From positions 1 through 36,648 of the IMG/VR virus record IMGVR_UViG_3300046505_000296: 36,648 nt of DNA. One strand, given 5' to 3'. The translations under genes and the position numbers were made by a program. Below the pieces are notes generated by a model that saw only the letters and a list, made by a program, of their open reading frames with translations, made no database searches and was not told the DNA's origin. Position 1 is the stretch's first letter; each line of letters begins with the position of its first letter. Below are positions 7,737 through 13,232 of this stretch, one piece after another. This DNA is from a virus.

Positions 7737-8479
7737 TACGCGCCTCCTTTCGCCGCCTGTCGGGCCGATGCTCGGCTCTCATTCACCTGCCGGATGAATG
7801 TGTGGAGGTACTCGACGCGCTCCGAAAACTGCCTCCAAACCTTGTCATCGATCATCGGCAGCCGGCTCAAGTCGGCAACCTTGTCGATCCACTTGGCAAA
7901 ATCCACCGCATCGAGTTCATCCGCGGTGATCTGCGCCTGTGCCTCCAATGCGGCCGCCTTGGCGCGCTGTTCTTTGCTCGCGCCACCGTGTCCTTTTAGA
8001 CGCCCGCGCTTCGGCTTGTCCTCATCCTCATCCGTCTGTTTGAATTCCAGGAAGAGTTGCCGCGCGGATTTGCCATCAATAAGCGAACAAATCTTTTCGC
8101 GCAGCGGCTTTGCCTCTGCAGGAACATCAGCATCAGGCAGCAGGAGAATTTCACTGCCATTTGAAAAGTGCAACGCGCGTAACTTTTTGGAAAAGGCGGC
8201 GATGGTTTTGATGCCACACGCCTCGAGTACGCTCCGCGTGAGCCGCATGTATGAGGCCAGGCTCCGATACGAAATATCCGGACAAGCTGCCGCGAGCCAA
8301 GGTTGGAACTGGCCATGCTTCAATTGCTCCTTCAAGTGGTAGCAAAACATCCCGAGAGCAACGACGCGGCGCATTCCATTCTGCGCCTCAGCGAAGAACG
8401 CTTTCAGTTGCGCCGCCGCTTCCTTGTCGTTTCCACCCTTAAGCGTGGGAACTTTAACCAGCGTGGTTTTGTTCGTCAT
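7736..8479 (-). CDS. DUF3102-like early protein, 247 aa
   Basis: Residues ~35-95 follow the DUF3102-type pattern: a helix, G-x2-CYHLKEQLKHGQFQPWL, then SYRSLASYMRLTR. Families with this pattern occur in phages and plasmids, often in DNA-binding or replication-associated proteins. The middle is acidic then basic (DEDEDKPKRGRLKGH), suggesting a flexible linker, and the C-terminal ~80 residues are helical. The ATG at 8479 overlaps the upstream small gene by 26 bases and lacks a visible ribosome binding site, so a slightly later start is possible. It is coupled to the following HTH gene by a 1-base stop/start overlap. Function unproven. Confidence 0.6.
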   Translation of the reverse strand: MTNKTTLVKVPTLKGGNDKEAAAQLKAFFAEAQNGMRRVVALGMFCYHLKEQLKHGQFQPWLAAACPDISYRSLASYMRLTRSVLEACGIKTIAAFSKKLRALHFSNGSEILLLPDADVPAEAKPLREKICSLIDGKSARQLFLEFKQTDEDEDKPKRGRLKGHGGASKEQRAKAAALEAQAQITADELDAVDFAKWIDKVADLSRLPMIDDKVWRQFSERVEYLHTFIRQVNESRASARQAAKGGA

Positions 8480-8681
8480 GAGATTTCTGTTTTGGGAGAG
8501 AACACGATGCGATCACGATGCTCGGCTTGCAGGCGTCCGGGTTGAACGGGCCGGCCTGGCTGAGTATCGCCGTGTAAAGCTGTTCGAGCTGCTTTGCATT
8601 CCTGGCCACGATCACGAAATCAATCTTCCCGATCCGGACCAGGGCGGCGATGCCACGAAAACCTGTGAAAGATTGGAGCAT
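8454..8681 (-). CDS. hypothetical protein, 75 aa
   Basis: No recognised family. The first half alternates hydrophobic strands (IAALVRIGKIDFVIVA) with a helix (KQLEQLYTAIL), and the C-terminus is polar. The ATG lies 2 bases after the stop of the upstream gene, and its 3' end overlaps the next gene by 26 bases. Retention in the coupled chain supports it as real, but nothing suggests a function. Confidence 0.5.
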   Translation of the reverse strand: MLQSFTGFRGIAALVRIGKIDFVIVARNAKQLEQLYTAILSQAGPFNPDACKPSIVIASCSLPKQKSHDEQNHAG

Positions 8682-8683
8682 GA

Positions 8684-8866
8684 TCAGTTGAGACTGGGTT
8701 TCGGCTGCTCACTGTCCAACCGCACAAGAAATCCGTTGTAGAGATCGATCGTGGTGATCTCCGGGTAGTGCCGCTCCAGTTTCCAGTACTCAAGCAGCGC
8801 GGATTTGGTGAGGCAGATGAAGACGGTGCGCTCGGTGATTTGTTTGGCGAGTTTCATGGGCGTCAC
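8684..8866 (-). CDS. hypothetical protein, 60 aa
   Basis: Small soluble protein with no recognised domain. The likely start is the GTG at 8866, which overlaps the upstream stop (GTGA) and has AGGGAG three bases before it. An ATG nine bases later (MKLAKQ) is the alternative. Helical and strand segments alternate (TVFICLTKSALLEYW, ITTIDLYNGFLVRL). Function unknown. Confidence 0.55.
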   Translation of the reverse strand: MTPMKLAKQITERTVFICLTKSALLEYWKLERHYPEITTIDLYNGFLVRLDSEQPKPSLN

Positions 8867-9132
8867 ATTCTCCCTTCGTATTCCTTGCGCATCCCGTCAA
8901 TGCTCTTGCGCTGGTTTGGCGTGAAGCGGGGCACGCGGCGGTCCACCGGCTGCGACGCCGCGGCGCGCAGAATGGATTCGATGAATTCCGCCTCCCAATC
9001 CGTCACCTTGAAGTCCGCCCTATCCAGCTTGTCGATGAACCGGAACCGGTTGAGATCGTAGATCTCGTCCTGGGCGCGCTGGTCCGCCCGGCTCCGCGCG
9101 TTCTGCTTTTGCGTGGTGATGTCGTAGCTCAT
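8863..9132 (-). CDS. hypothetical protein, 89 aa, helical and charged
   Basis: A highly charged, mostly helical protein with many Arg, Asp and Gln residues. A segment KVTDWEAEFIESIL is followed by PRFTPNQRKSIDGMRKEYEGRM, which resembles the 'F.. kQ..ii..m...Y' endings of small phage proteins. The ATG overlaps the stop of the lipoprotein gene by 4 bases. There is no signal peptide. Function unknown. Confidence 0.6.
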   Translation of the reverse strand: MSYDITTQKQNARSRADQRAQDEIYDLNRFRFIDKLDRADFKVTDWEAEFIESILRAAASQPVDRRVPRFTPNQRKSIDGMRKEYEGRM

Positions 9133-9293
9133 GGGCAGCCTCTTGTTGAGGATTGATAAAATGGGATGCCGAGAAATCTTTCCGCGCTGAAGCGGACAAT
9201 TGACCCGTCATATTGGGCTGTTGACTGATGGACACTCGAACAGCCCGACGCCGCGCCGCACATGAGAGCCATCAGGATCGCGAGTGTTTTCAT
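9129..9293 (-). CDS. small predicted lipoprotein, 54 aa
   Basis: This short gene is easy to miss. The protein begins MKTLAILMALMCGAASGC, a typical type-II signal peptide with lipobox ASGC (predicted lipidated Cys18), followed by about 36 residues that are polar and contain a second Cys near the end. GGAGGAGG lies 3 bases before the ATG, the best ribosome binding site nearby. Both ends overlap neighbours by 4 bases (ATGA), confirming it is part of the operon. It is not Pro-rich as Rz1-type outer spanins are. Possible roles are superinfection exclusion at the envelope or an envelope modifier. Both are inference. Confidence 0.75.
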   Translation of the reverse strand: MKTLAILMALMCGAASGCSSVHQSTAQYDGSIVRFSAERFLGIPFYQSSTRGCP

Positions 9294-9580
9294 TGTCCTC
9301 CTCCGAAATTGTCCTGCGCAAATGCCCCGTGCTCGAGCGGGGCTGCCTTGTCGGCTTGGAGCTGCGACGTGGCGTCGAGATGCGCAGGAAGGGGGTTTAG
9401 GAAGGCGGCCAATGCCTCTTCATCGTGATCCTCCATCAGGGCGTTGAGGAGGGTGGCCAGGGCATACCCGCGCATCTGCTCCAGAGTTCTGCGGTAGCGC
9501 AGCGGATCCGCCACGCTGCGCCCGTGCAGGGTCATGATTTGCTCCACCATCATCGTCTTATTGTGATCGAGCAGGTTCAT
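9290..9580 (-). CDS. hypothetical protein, 96 aa
   Basis: A helical, acidic protein of unknown family (YRRTLEQMRGYALATLLNALMEDHDEEALAAFL). GGAGGG lies 5 bases before the ATG at 9580. The start overlaps the stop of a small membrane-protein gene by 4 bases and the end overlaps the lipoprotein start by 4 bases. No signal peptide or membrane span. It is encoded between two tiny envelope proteins, but its sequence gives no sign of an envelope role. Confidence 0.65.
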   Translation of the reverse strand: MNLLDHNKTMMVEQIMTLHGRSVADPLRYRRTLEQMRGYALATLLNALMEDHDEEALAAFLNPLPAHLDATSQLQADKAAPLEHGAFAQDNFGGGQ

Positions 9581-9750
9581 TGCACCCTCCTTAAAACATG
9601 GACGGCGACGAATTGCCGGCGTTGACGCTCTTCGGGTGCGATCCGGTTCTTCCGGAACGCCGCGAAGAGGAGGACGGTGAAAAAGATTGCAAACGCGGAG
9701 AGAGCGAATATCAACTCGCCCGACGCTGTGGGTTGGATTGTGGCTATCAT
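9577..9750 (-). CDS. small single-pass membrane protein, 57 aa
   Basis: The start overlaps the stop of the excisionase-like gene (ATGA) and the stop overlaps the next ATG, so it fills an otherwise empty 170 bases exactly. Residues ~13-32 form one hydrophobic helix (LIFALSAFAIFFTVLLFAA), followed at once by RKNR and a basic tail. Positive-inside logic places the short N-terminus outside and the C-terminus in the cytoplasm. GGGAGG is about 10 bases upstream. It is too short for a classical inner spanin. Holin-like or exclusion functions are possible but unsupported. Confidence 0.65.
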   Translation of the reverse strand: MIATIQPTASGELIFALSAFAIFFTVLLFAAFRKNRIAPEERQRRQFVAVHVLRRVQ

Positions 9751-10283
9751 GAGTTTACTGCCTCCCGTTGCTGTTGGTTTGGATAACGACCCGATGCGAG
9801 CAAACGTTCATCCAGGGTGGACGTGAGTCGCGGTCGGTTGCGTTCCCATCGGTGCCTCAAGAAGTTTGCCAGCTCCCGCCGCTCAAAAACAAAACGACCA
9901 GCGACGATCGCTCCGCGCAGATTTACGGAGTGAATATTCATCGTGGGAGGAGAAATGAGTAAAAGCTGTTTGACCTCCCAGGTGTGATAATGCTGGCGGG
10001 TTGGAGGAACCATCAGATCGATGACCTGTTCAATTGTGAGGTCTACGGTTGTAGCGGCTGTCTCAGGTGACACTTCGCGAGCCCAGAATCGCAGTGCACG
10101 TTTCTTCCCGGGCCAGGTGGTGGCCACATCGAACACCCACTGCAATCCGCCTTCCATGACATTTCCGTCAGCCCATCCGGCGACTGTCTCCGCGTCAACG
10201 CCGCGCGCTATTCGCACAGCATTCACATCTAGAAGCACTGTGCGCAGGCTGATTGGCAAGTTGAGCAGGCGCTGGGCTTTCAT
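9747..10283 (-). CDS. excisionase/MerR-like HTH DNA-binding protein, 178 aa
   Basis: Residues ~110-160 fit an excisionase-type winged helix: TWEVKQLLLISPPTMNIH, then a wing-like GAIVAGRFVFERRELANFL and a basic FLRHRWERNRPR tail. The N-terminal ~100 residues are unlike known families and contain IARGVDAETVAGWADG, a possible second HTH. The open frame extends to 10346, but the ATG at 10283 (MKAQRLL) overlaps the upstream stop by 4 bases, so I use it. Early position suggests regulation of transposition or transcription. Confidence 0.65.
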   Translation of the reverse strand: MKAQRLLNLPISLRTVLLDVNAVRIARGVDAETVAGWADGNVMEGGLQWVFDVATTWPGKKRALRFWAREVSPETAATTVDLTIEQVIDLMVPPTRQHYHTWEVKQLLLISPPTMNIHSVNLRGAIVAGRFVFERRELANFLRHRWERNRPRLTSTLDERLLASGRYPNQQQREAVNS

Positions 10284-10414
10284 GATTTCGGCTTGTCTGC
10301 CACCGCTTCCTCCAACGTCAAAACACGCGCGACCCGCACCAGCCATTCATCGAGATCACCAGCTCCAGCCGCAGTGCGGCTGAGCATCAGTCTTGGTTTG
10401 CGGGGGCGGCTCAT
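10280..10414 (-). CDS. small hypothetical protein, 44 aa
   Basis: Basic N-terminus (SRPRKPRLMLSR) followed by an amphipathic helix (LDEWLVRVARVLTLEEAV). It begins 16 bases after the RHH gene and ends in a 4-base overlap with the next start. There is no ribosome binding site, and a longer frame reaching 10561 would overlap the RHH gene heavily. Accepted only because of the operon layout. Function unknown. Confidence 0.45.
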   Translation of the reverse strand: MSRPRKPRLMLSRTAAGAGDLDEWLVRVARVLTLEEAVADKPKS

Positions 10415-10430
10415 GGTTGAGGAGGAATGA

Positions 10431-10619
10431 TCACAGAGCGGCTTCCTCCAAAAGTTGGATGCCATGCCTAGAGAGCTTTTCCCTAATCGCAATACGGATG
10501 AACTTGGAGCGATCCGAGTCGATTTTCCGAACACCCCGATCAAGCAACGGGACCAGCCCATCAGGAACCCATATTGTGAGCATCTTTGCCTCTGTCTTTG
10601 TTACTGCGCCACGCTTCAT
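10431..10619 (-). CDS. ribbon-helix-helix (Arc/CopG-type) regulator, 62 aa, first early gene
   Basis: The core KMLTIWVPDGLVPLLDRG (strand then helix) followed by DRSKFIRIAIREKL (second helix) is a textbook RHH fold, which dimerises and reads DNA with its beta ribbon. It is the first gene of the leftward early operon. A near-consensus promoter puts transcription start at about 10620, one base before the ATG, so the mRNA would be essentially leaderless. The gene faces away from a second RHH gene on the plus strand that shares the same second-helix sequence (R-x2-F-x-R-x-AIREKL). It probably acts as repressor or anti-repressor at the operator between them. Confidence 0.8.
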   Translation of the reverse strand: MKRGAVTKTEAKMLTIWVPDGLVPLLDRGVRKIDSDRSKFIRIAIREKLSRHGIQLLEEAAL

Positions 10620-10626
10620 TTGTGTA

Positions 10627-10655
10627 AATATAGACTCAGTCTATACACATGTCAA
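10627..10655 (-). promoter_or_regulatory. early leftward sigma70-type promoter
   Basis: On the minus strand, -35 TTGACA (10655-10650) is separated by exactly 17 bases from -10 TATATT (10632-10627). Predicted start is about 10620, directly before the ATG of the RHH gene at 10619. This is the strongest promoter-like sequence I see in the window. The palindromic operator overlaps its spacer and -10. Confidence 0.8.
10629..10645. promoter_or_regulatory. palindromic operator, TATAGACT-C-AGTCTATA
   Basis: Two perfect 8-base inverted arms flank one central base. An outer TGTGTA (10621-10626) and TACACA extend partial symmetry on both sides. It covers the spacer and -10 of the early promoter. A further half-site, TATAGAC, lies at 10692-10698 over the -10 of the candidate rightward promoter. 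This arrangement fits binding by dimers of the RHH proteins encoded on either side. Confidence 0.75.
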
Positions 10656-10668
10656 CAAAAAATCTGGG

Positions 10669-10697
10669 TTGATTTCTGGATAGGGTGGGTTTATAGA
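10669..10697 (+). promoter_or_regulatory. candidate rightward promoter for the second RHH gene
   Basis: TTGATT (10669-10674), a 17-base spacer, and TATAGA (10692-10697) give a moderate sigma70 match. Predicted start is at about 10703-10704, the same place as the GTG of the RHH gene, so this transcript would also be leaderless. The -10 is part of a TATAGAC half-site shared with the palindromic operator. Confidence 0.45.
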
Positions 10698-10703
10698 CAC
10701 CTT

Positions 10704-11024
10704 GTGGGAAAACGCGCGCCAGGCCAAAAACTCCTTACGGTTCCGACAAAGGAACAATTCCTTAAGGAGGTTGATGCGGGCTTGATTAGCCTTGGGCGCT
10801 CAAACCGCGCGCAATTCGTTCGTGAAGCCATCCGGGAAAAACTGCAAAGTCTGAATATTCACGTTCCAGAGCATTTGACTGCGGCTCCTGGCCGTGCTCC
10901 CTCCATTAAATATCACGAGCGGTCCACGAAAGAGACTAATTCAGGCGTAGGTGCGAAAGCGGAGCGTGCGCGCATAAAAGGCATTTCTCACTCTTTGCGC
11001 AGAGTGAGCAAATCCTCCTCTTAA
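10704..11024 (+). CDS. ribbon-helix-helix repressor-like protein, 106 aa
   Basis: RHH core: KLLTVPTKEQFLKEVDAGL followed by RAQFVREAIREKLQSLNI. The second helix is nearly the same as that of the divergent 62-aa RHH protein, so the two are paralogues. An extra C-terminal tail of ~50 residues is polar and basic. The frame is open far upstream, but the only plausible start near the promoter is the GTG at 10704. By position (divergent from the early operon) it corresponds to the c repressor of Mu, though Mu c belongs to another fold. I infer a lysogeny repressor. Its last 89 bases overlap an opposite-strand small gene. Confidence 0.7.
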   Translation: MGKRAPGQKLLTVPTKEQFLKEVDAGLISLGRSNRAQFVREAIREKLQSLNIHVPEHLTAAPGRAPSIKYHERSTKETNSGVGAKAERARIKGISHSLRRVSKSSS

Positions 11025-11130
11025 TTTCGGCAATATCCAGTTCCATGCGCTCGACCATCTGCCTCAAGTCACCAATGGTAAGTCCTTGCATTATTTCTTC
11101 CAGTTCCAAATCCGCAATTCTTGCGCCCAT
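10936..11130 (-). CDS. small double-CxxC protein, 64 aa, antisense to the RHH gene end
   Basis: AAGGA lies 7 bases before the ATG at 11130. The protein is helical and amphipathic (LRQMVERMELDIAEIKRRI), then has CSLC and CLLC five residues apart and ends in a His-containing tail, which suggests a zinc-binding knuckle and a coiled-coil dimer. It would be the only minus-strand gene to the right of the early promoter and overlaps the plus-strand RHH 3' end by 89 bases. Base composition does not decide. I hold it as probable, not certain. Confidence 0.45.
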   Translation of the reverse strand: MGARIADLELEEIMQGLTIGDLRQMVERMELDIAEIKRRICSLCAKSEKCLLCAHAPLSHLRLN

Positions 11131-11160
11131 AACAAATCCTTTCGAACCGGAGAGGAACCG

Positions 11161-11244
11161 ATGTCGCAATCAGTTTCCGCCCCACCCCAAGTTTCTCAAG
11201 CTAAAGTTATGAACAATCGGGTGGGACAAAGGCTGTCCATGTGA
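11161..11244 (+). CDS. possible 27-aa leader peptide
   Basis: GGAGAGGA is a good ribosome binding site 4-5 bases before the ATG at 11161. The peptide is polar, has no recognised motif and ends 20 bases before the next gene. An inverted repeat GGACA-N5-TGTCC (11224-11238) lies at its end. It could be a leader for the zinc-ribbon membrane protein or a chance frame. Confidence 0.25.
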   Translation: MSQSVSAPPQVSQAKVMNNRVGQRLSM

Positions 11245-11263
11245 ATAAGTCGAAAGGGAAAAT

Positions 11264-11689
11264 ATGAGCGCGATCTTAAATGTACCAGAGCTGACTCACT
11301 ACACCTTCTGCCCGGCCTGTCGTGAGCGGATCGAGACCACCGTGGACGCCCTCGGTGTAGGCATCGATTGTCCCGTCTGTGGAATCCACTTCGTGCCACA
11401 GAACATCAAGCCGTTCAGCGCAGAGGAATTCAAGCTGCCTCCCACAGAGAAATCAGCTTCAAAAAGTCTCCACGAATCTGGTCGCAGTCTGTTATTCCTC
11501 GCACTCCTCTCATGGCTTGTCGCAATAATCTCCTTCATGTGGAGCTTTCGCGATCAGGTGCAGCCACTGCCACCACTCATTTGCGCCAGCTTCTTTTTCG
11601 TCATTGGCTGGGCTTTGATTTTCCTTGGACAGTTCTATCACATCCGCGCCGCACTAGATCGTATTGCGGGAATATCGCGGCAGAAATAG
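11264..11689 (+). CDS. zinc-ribbon membrane protein, 141 aa
   Basis: The first 45 residues hold two C-x2-C knuckles (CPAC, then CPVC about 20 residues later), a rubredoxin-like zinc ribbon. Two hydrophobic helices follow at about residues 75-95 (LLFLALLSWLVAIISFMW) and 103-123 (PPLICASFFFVIGWALIFLG), with a short basic end. AAAGGG precedes the ATG by 5 bases. Topology suggests a cytoplasmic zinc ribbon and a hairpin in the inner membrane. It opens the rightward late-type region. Role unknown. Two-helix membrane proteins near lysis genes can be holins, but a zinc ribbon is not typical of holins. Confidence 0.75.
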   Translation: MSAILNVPELTHYTFCPACRERIETTVDALGVGIDCPVCGIHFVPQNIKPFSAEEFKLPPTEKSASKSLHESGRSLLFLALLSWLVAIISFMWSFRDQVQPLPPLICASFFFVIGWALIFLGQFYHIRAALDRIAGISRQK

Positions 11690-11767
11690 TCAGACCTTCA
11701 GGCTCCTCCTTTCGCAGTAGTCACTCAGTTCCGCTTCTCCTTTGATGCGCGCATTCTGCGCGTGTGA

Positions 11768-11837
11768 TTCGGACAAATCAATCCCGAAATGATCTGAAGG
11801 CCGGCTCGCAGGCCGACTCCTCCCGCGTTTGTCCGAA
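11768..11837. repeat. spaced 10-bp inverted repeat before the beta-barrel gene
   Basis: TTCGGACAAA (11768-11777) and TTTGTCCGAA (11828-11837) are perfect inverted copies 50 bases apart, within the 202-base stretch (11690-11891) that holds no convincing gene. GC-rich short repeats (GGCCGGC, GGCCGAC) lie between them. The element could be an operator pair for late activation or an RNA stem-loop upstream of the next gene. Also in the stretch is a hairpin CGCGCA-N3-TGCGCG near 11755. Confidence 0.5.
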
Positions 11838-11891
11838 CGCGTTACCCGGTGTGCGGCCGCGCCTTCGCTTTCAGTCAACCCCAATAAAACC

Positions 11892-12458
11892 ATGAAGACA
11901 ATCCCCCCATTCATCGCATGCCTTGGCGCACTTTGCGTCCTGGCGGTTCCCACTCAAGCCCAGACGAACGCCATCCCCACATCCGGCAGCTTCGCTCAAA
12001 CCGCGTTTTCCTGGGTGACATCGCCCAACCCGGAATTCGCCGGAACATTCTCGACGAACAATGGGGACGCCTGGACCGGCGTTGACTCGATCCAAGGCGG
12101 CCCGGTCTCTTTGGCCAATGAACTCGGGCTGGACTACAAGATCTGGAAACAGGTGGCGGTTGAATCTGTCACGCGCAACAGCGGCATCGCTGGCACCCTT
12201 GTCAGCCAGCAGTTGGGACTCAATCTGAGTTTTGTCATCGTGGACACGAAGTTGACGCTCTACGGGGATGGCGGATACGAGTTCGCGGATTTTCCCGGCG
12301 CGGTCGTCCAACCCAAAACGCGGGACCGTCTCTATGGTGAGTTCGGGTTGCGCGTGGCAAAGGCTTTGACACTTCACACTTACACGCAGATCGGCATCGG
12401 GGTTCAGTTGCCAAAATCTGCGCAGGTATTCATGGCCGCTGTCGGCTTCACGTTTTAA
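11892..12458 (+). CDS. predicted outer-membrane beta-barrel protein, 188 aa
   Basis: The N-terminus is a Sec signal peptide (MKTIPPFIACLGALCVLAVPTQAQ, likely cut after AQA). The mature part alternates polar and hydrophobic residues in beta-strand style (LNLSFVIVDTKLTLYGDGGYEF, GEFGLRVAKALTLHTYTQIGIGV) and ends with Phe (VGFTF), the usual C-terminal signal for outer-membrane insertion by Bam. The frame is open from 11829, but the ATG at 11892 places the signal peptide at the N-terminus. The host must therefore be diderm. As a phage late or lysogenic-conversion gene it could alter host surface receptors or block superinfection. Substrate unknown. Confidence 0.75.
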   Translation: MKTIPPFIACLGALCVLAVPTQAQTNAIPTSGSFAQTAFSWVTSPNPEFAGTFSTNNGDAWTGVDSIQGGPVSLANELGLDYKIWKQVAVESVTRNSGIAGTLVSQQLGLNLSFVIVDTKLTLYGDGGYEFADFPGAVVQPKTRDRLYGEFGLRVAKALTLHTYTQIGIGVQLPKSAQVFMAAVGFTF

Positions 12459-12470
12459 CCGATCACCCGT

Positions 12471-13232
12471 TTGAGCCCGCTCGCACCAACCCGCACCGAG
12501 GCACCGCAAGTGTCCGCGTCGTTCAGTGTCTGTACGGCGCGGATGCTGGTGCAGGCGAGCAAGACGGCCTATTGCAACCCGCCAACGATTTTCGGCAAAC
12601 ACACCGATACGCAGGTGATCATTCACGATGTCGGAGACATGGTCATTGTGGCATTCCGTGGCAGCAAGGAAATAGAGGACTGGCTCACGGATTTTGATGT
12701 CGATCGCGTGGCATTCCCGGTTGGCGCGGTGCATCACGGATTTTCCCGGGCAATCCGGGACATTTTTGATTCGCTCAAATCCGCCCTCCAAGATCCGTTC
12801 GCAAGGCCGGTGCGCCCGGCTCTCTACATCACCGGCCATTCATTGGGTGGCGCCCTGGCGGTTCTCGCGGCTTTCCTGCTCACCCAGGACGGCTTCGATG
12901 TCCAGGGCGTCTATACTTTCGGCCAGCCGCGCGTCGGGGATTCCCTCTTCTGCGCCGCTTATGATCGGCAGCTCGGCGATCGTACGTTCCGGATCGTGAA
13001 TCAGGCGGACATCGTGCCGCGCGTTCCCGGTCTCCTCCTGGGCTATCGCCATGCCGGCCAGAAATATTTCATTTCTCCATTCCACAAGAAGCTCGAGCTC
13101 AACCCCAAATTCTGGGCTCTGGCGTCGGCGGACCTGTTTGACATCAGCCGCGACTGGGTCACGCAGCGTCAGATCGCACTCCTAGCCGATCACCGCATCG
13201 ATCGTTACATCGCCGAGCTCAAAAACTTGTGA
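12471..13232 (+). CDS. class-3 lipase (alpha/beta hydrolase)
   Basis: The nucleophile elbow GHSLGG is at about residues 122-127 (Ser124), preceded by VIVAFRGS, a typical class-3 oxyanion strand. YTFGQPRVGD and the Asp in NQADIVPRVP (about 180) follow, and His in ADHRIDRYIAEL near the C-terminus (about 241) completes the Ser-Asp-His triad. No signal peptide is visible. The start is uncertain: TTG at 12471, GTG at 12510 or ATG at 12543. Its end overlaps the methyltransferase GTG by 4 bases. Family enzymes cleave acyl esters. Here the likely substrate is membrane lipid, possibly at lysis, since no endolysin is recognised in the window. Confidence 0.85.
   Translation: MSPLAPTRTEAPQVSASFSVCTARMLVQASKTAYCNPPTIFGKHTDTQVIIHDVGDMVIVAFRGSKEIEDWLTDFDVDRVAFPVGAVHHGFSRAIRDIFDSLKSALQDPFARPVRPALYITGHSLGGALAVLAAFLLTQDGFDVQGVYTFGQPRVGDSLFCAAYDRQLGDRTFRIVNQADIVPRVPGLLLGYRHAGQKYFISPFHKKLELNPKFWALASADLFDISRDWVTQRQIALLADHRIDRYIAELKNL

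Noticed and set aside
11871-12839. 322-aa minus-strand frame opposite the beta-barrel and lipase genes.
   Set aside because: Both plus-strand genes have clear motifs; the antisense protein is Arg/His-rich in the way shadows of GC-rich genes are.
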